This document shows, piece after piece, positions 5,689 through 7,623 of a stretch of DNA of 7,623 bases. Origin of the DNA: Planctomycetota bacterium (GTDB lineage: Bacteria; Planctomycetota; Planctomycetia; Isosphaerales; Isosphaeraceae); contig JAKAUH010000827.1 of assembly GCA_021818605.1 (NCBI GenBank), forward strand, positions 30,121 through 37,743, read 5' to 3'. Each line of letters starts with the position of its first letter. Positions within the stretch are counted from its first letter, which is position 1. Below the pieces are notes generated by a model that was not told the origin of the DNA, ran no database searches, and was given only the letters and a program-made list of their open reading frames with translations. The position numbers and the translations under genes are program-made.

Positions 5689-5701
5689 AAATATCAAGGC
5701 A

Positions 5702-5772
5702 AGTGCCCAGCGGGAGTCGAACCCGCACATCCGCCATGGCAAGGCGGTAGGCTTCCGCTACATCATGGGCAC
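5702..5772 (-). tRNA. tRNA-Gly(GCC)
   Basis: Class I tRNA of 71 nt. The acceptor GTGCCCA pairs with TGGGCAC, with U73 as usual for Gly. The loop TTGCCAT on CCGCC/GGCGG gives GCC (Gly GGC/GGU). The T arm is GCGGG-TTCGACT-CCCGC. Confidence 0.94.
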
Positions 5773-5829
5773 CTCGCAAACTGTTCTCCTTCGACCCGAC
5801 CGAACCGAACCGTCTAGAAGCCGAGATCA

Positions 5830-5901
5830 AGCACCGGGTGGGACTCGAACCCACGTCGCCGCATTACGGGTGCGGAGTCCTCGCCGCTGGACGACCAGTG
5901 C
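5830..5901 (-). tRNA. tRNA-Thr(CGT) with C33
   Basis: Class I tRNA of 72 nt. The acceptor GCACTGG pairs with CCGGTGC, and G1-C72 and C2-G71 fit Thr. The loop CCCGTAA on CCGCA/TGCGG gives CGT (Thr ACG). Position 33 is C instead of the near-invariant U, and the discriminator is U. It is the only Thr tRNA in the array. Confidence 0.9.
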
Positions 5902-5939
5902 CACCGCCGCGCCCGGAATCACCCGGGCGAGCCGCCGCA

Positions 5940-6012
5940 TGGGACCAGAGGGGCTCGAACCCTCACCCACCTGGTTAAGAGCCAGGCGCTCTGCCACTAG
6001 AGCTTTGGTCCC
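5940..6012 (-). tRNA. tRNA-Lys(CTT)
   Basis: Class I tRNA of 73 nt. The acceptor GGGACCA pairs with TGGTCCC, with A73. The D stem is GCTC/GAGC. The loop CTCTTAA on CCTGG/CCAGG gives CTT (Lys AAG). The T arm is GAGGG-TTCGAGC-CCCTC. Position 8 is A. Confidence 0.94.
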
Positions 6013-6055
6013 GAACCATCAATCACCAATCCAAGAACATCGTCATATCATCCAA

Positions 6056-6128
6056 TCGACCCGGAAGGATTCGAACCTTCGTCTCCCGGTTATCAGCCGG
6101 ACGCTCTCGACCATTGAGCCACGGGTCG
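6056..6128 (-). tRNA. tRNA-Ile(GAT)
   Basis: Class I tRNA of 73 nt. The acceptor CGACCCG pairs with CGGGTCG, with A73. The loop CTGATAA on TCCGG/CCGGG gives GAT (Ile AUC/AUU). The T arm is GAAGG-TTCGAAT-CCTTC. C1-G72 differs from the usual A1-U72 or G1-C72. Confidence 0.93.
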
Positions 6129-6185
6129 GTCGGTCGTGATCGCTCGATCGTTCATTCGCTCATCCGTTCGCTGGCCGCCAGCCTG

Positions 6186-6257
6186 TCGGCGCCGGGGGAC
6201 TCGAACCCCTCGTCACTCTCTTATAAGGAGAGCGCTCTGCCGCTGAGCTAGACGCCG
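6186..6257 (-). tRNA. tRNA-Ile(TAT)
   Basis: Class I tRNA of 72 nt. The acceptor CGGCGTC pairs with GGCGCCG, with A73. T8 A9 and a perfect D stem GCTC/GAGC are present. The loop CTTATAA on CTCTC/GAGAG gives TAT, which would read AUA directly. Most bacteria read AUA with a lysidine-modified CAT tRNA, so this anticodon is rare. The T stem has four pairs and an A-C mismatch. Confidence 0.92.
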
Positions 6258-6262
6258 CCCGA

Positions 6263-6334
6263 TGGGGCCGGAGGGATTCGAACCCCCACCTCCCGGCTTA
6301 AAAGGCCGATGTGCGGCCGTTACACCACGGCCCC
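6263..6334 (-). tRNA. tRNA-Lys(TTT)
   Basis: Class I tRNA of 72 nt. The acceptor GGGGCCG pairs with CGGCCCC, with A73. The loop CTTTTAA on TCGGC/GCCGG gives TTT (Lys AAA). The T arm is GGGGG-TTCGAAT-CCCTC. Only 5 bases separate it from Ile(TAT), so the two are surely cut from one transcript. Confidence 0.94.
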
Positions 6335-6425
6335 GCTGCTCGCTCCCACGACGCAGGGCCCACGTTTATATCGCTTGCTCATCGGTCAAATCTCCTCAAT
6401 CATTCAAATGACATCTGTCAGAGAA

Positions 6426-6500
6426 TCAGGGCGGCCGGATTCGAACCGGCGATCTCAAGCTCCCCGAGCTTGCGGATTGGCCAGGCTTTCCCACGCCCTG
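6426..6500 (-). tRNA. tRNA-Pro(GGG) with C33
   Basis: Class I tRNA of 75 nt. The acceptor CAGGGCG pairs with CGCCCTG, with A73 (proline signature C1-G72, A73). The D stem is GGA/TCC. The loop TCGGGGA on CAAGC/GCTTG gives GGG (Pro CCC/CCU), but position 33 is C. Most of its body matches Pro(CGG) at 5614, which has U33. It is the first gene of the array in the direction of transcription. Confidence 0.92.
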
Positions 6501-6583
6501 GTCGAGGTCGACCGGGGTTCCGAATGACGGTCGTCGAACGATCGGCACGCACGATGATCGAGCGCGGCGCGGCGCGGTGCCTT

Positions 6584-6621
6584 AAAAGCAAGAGGCCCGG
6601 GTCGTCGCGACGCCGGGCCTC
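6584..6621 (-). terminator. rho-independent-type terminator
   Basis: A perfect 9-bp stem, GAGGCCCGG/CCGGGCCTC, has a 12-nt loop (itself partly paired). On the minus strand it is followed by TTGCTTTT. It would end transcripts coming from the right-hand gene before they enter the tRNA array, implying that the array has its own promoter. The T-tract is short and broken. Confidence 0.65.
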
Positions 6622-6656
6622 GAGAATCCACGAGAGGGATCAGGACGGGCCGGGCG

Positions 6657-6758
6657 TCAACAGCGCGGAATCGGCGACGGACGGAGACTCGCAGGGCGGC
6701 CATCAAGCTGCCCAGGCTCCGGTATCAGTCGCAATGGCTGTTGATTCTTGCGGTCCAC
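6657..6758 (-). CDS. possible small protein, 33 residues
   Basis: Starts with GTG, preceded by AGGAG at a spacing of 9 bases, and encodes MDRKNQQPLRLIPEPG... to a TGA. It has no recognisable domain and no hydrophobic segment. It lies between the right-hand gene and the terminator, which follows its stop by about 35 bases, so it could be the last gene of that transcript. An ORF this short can easily arise by chance. Confidence 0.2.
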   Translation of the reverse strand: MDRKNQQPLRLIPEPGQLDGRPASLRPSPIPRC

Positions 6759-6878
6759 GGTCCGTTTCTCCTGCCCGATCGTCCCGGCTGACCCGGCCAG
6801 CCGTCGTCATCGCGTTCGGTACAGGAGAGACGCACCAGCCCGATGAAAGGTTCGCGCGGGTTTCGATTTTTTTCGCGA

Positions 6879-7623
6879 TCAGTCGCGCAGCTCAATCCGC
6901 GAGCGATAGCCCTGTAGCGCGGGGAGGTTCTCGAGGGTGTTGCGGACGGAGCGCCTGAGCCAGAACCGGCTGGGCTGGGCGACGATCACCACGTTGCGCC
7001 CGGTTATGCGGACCTCGTACCAGCGGAGTTTCTCGCCGAGAGTCTCGTGGATCTGCCGTTCGATCCGGCGTCGGGCAGCGGCCTCGGGGTCGCGGTCCGC
7101 CGGTGCGTCGCGGTCGGCCTTGCTCTCCTTCCGAACCTCGTTGCGCTCGCGCGGGGGAGGCAGCGGCGCCGGCGGAGCGAACAACCGGCCGAAGAACCCG
7201 CGGCCTCGCGGCAGCAGAGACGACCGGGTCCGCTCAGGCGCCCGGTCGAGGTCGTCGAGAGTCGCCCGATCACGCGACGACGTGACTCCCGAACGACTCG
7301 TCCCCATCCCCGGGCGAGCGGCCGATGAAGACGAACGACCGGGCGCCGGGTGATCGCCGTCCATCGGCTCGATCGTCAGGGGAATCGCCTCGCCCGGAGC
7401 GCGCCCACCAGGTCCCGACGGACGCGCCGGCATCGCCCGGCCCGCGCTTCCCGTCGCGGGCGCGAATCCAGTGCCCTCGCGCGGCGTCGGAACCTCGATC
7501 GGCTCCGGCAGCGGCGGCCCGTCCAGCAGCGACGGCGCGTATCGATCGACAGGCCCCAGGCTCGGTGTCCCAGGGCCCATCGAGGGGAGTGCGTCGAGCC
7601 CCGGCCCAACCGGCGGTCCCGAC
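6879..7623 (-). CDS. Pro/Arg-rich protein with small C-terminal domain, 5' end outside window
   Basis: The frame is open from the right edge to the TGA at 6879-6881, giving at least 247 residues. An ATG at 7580 exists, but the frame is already open and equally Pro/Gly-rich before it and I see no ribosome binding site there, so the true start is probably outside. Most of the protein is low-complexity, rich in Pro, Gly, Arg and Ser, with a charged stretch near RNEVRKESKADRD. The last ~65 residues look folded: a helical segment (RRRIERQIHETLGEKLRW), then alternating strands (YEVRITGRNVVIVAQ), then a second helix around RNTLENLPALQGYR. This alternation recalls BON-type domains, but I do not claim membership. 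No signal peptide or membrane segment is visible in this part. Function unknown. Confidence 0.75.
   Translation of the reverse strand, partial: SGPPVGPGLDALPSMGPGTPSLGPVDRYAPSLLDGPPLPEPIEVPTPREGTGFAPATGSAGRAMPARPSGPGGRAPGEAIPLTIEPMDGDHPAPGRSSSSAARPGMGTSRSGVTSSRDRATLDDLDRAPERTRSSLLPRGRGFFGRLFAPPAPLPPPRERNEVRKESKADRDAPADRDPEAAARRRIERQIHETLGEKLRWYEVRITGRNVVIVAQPSRFWLRRSVRNTLENLPALQGYRSRIELRD

Larger units (their letters stand above)
6501..6878. other. intergenic region upstream of the tRNA array
   Basis: These 378 bases hold a terminator-like hairpin (6584-6621) and one doubtful short ORF (6657-6758). A promoter for the array is expected between 6501 and the terminator, but I see no convincing -35/-10 pair there. 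A T-run at 6867-6873 lies just past the stop of the right-hand gene. Confidence 0.6.

Noticed and set aside
6320..6382. Short ORF on the minus strand (MSKRYKRGPC..., 20 residues) with GAGGAG upstream
   Set aside because: It ends inside tRNA-Lys(TTT) and is too short to separate from chance, despite a fair ribosome binding site.
6361..6400. Promoter-like TTGACC and TATAAA on the minus strand between Lys(TTT) and Pro(GGG)
   Set aside because: The spacing is about 13 bases, too short for a standard promoter.

Overview
The window is GC-rich. A long tRNA array on the minus strand, a WD40-type protein gene and a Pro/Arg-rich protein suggest a planctomycete, possibly of the Isosphaeraceae. That placement rests on the style of the proteins and genome, not on a marker gene.

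Layout from left to right. Positions 1-232 hold nothing I can support except a ribosome binding site at 220-225. A secreted alpha/beta-hydrolase (esterase/lipase type) lies at 233-1090 on the plus strand. Eight tRNA genes follow at 1148-2000, all on the minus strand. A plus-strand WD40-like gene occupies 2199-4155 and carries an apparent +1 frameshift near 2355. Twenty more minus-strand tRNA genes follow at 4232-6500. Positions 6501-6878 hold a rho-independent-type terminator and one doubtful small ORF. A minus-strand gene runs off the right edge (6879-7623), encoding a proline-rich protein with a small conserved-looking C-terminal domain.

The main content is the tRNA array: 28 genes (26 clear, two structurally odd), one strand, no encoded 3' CCA, and every anticodon different. 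They cover Ala, Arg, Asn, Asp, Gln x2, Glu, Gly x2, Ile x2, Leu x4, Lys x2, Met-like, Pro x2, Ser x4, Thr, Tyr-like and Val x2. Cys, His, Phe and Trp are absent. The array is bounded on both sides inside the window, so this looks like its full extent. Transcription should run from Pro(GGG) at the right to Ser(GGA) at the left.

Many of the tRNAs depart from bacterial norms. All four with leucine anticodons have class I bodies with short variable loops instead of the long arm of bacterial tRNA-Leu. Two have C33 in place of U33. Seven lack U8. One reads Ile with a TAT anticodon. The Ala gene has a bulged acceptor stem, the Tyr-like gene seems to have lost its D arm, and the CAT gene has an 8-bp acceptor with a shrunken D arm. 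This points to an accessory tRNA set under relaxed or altered selection, or one adapted to special use (inference). The antisense WD40 gene sits between the two tRNA blocks and may have been inserted into a once continuous array.
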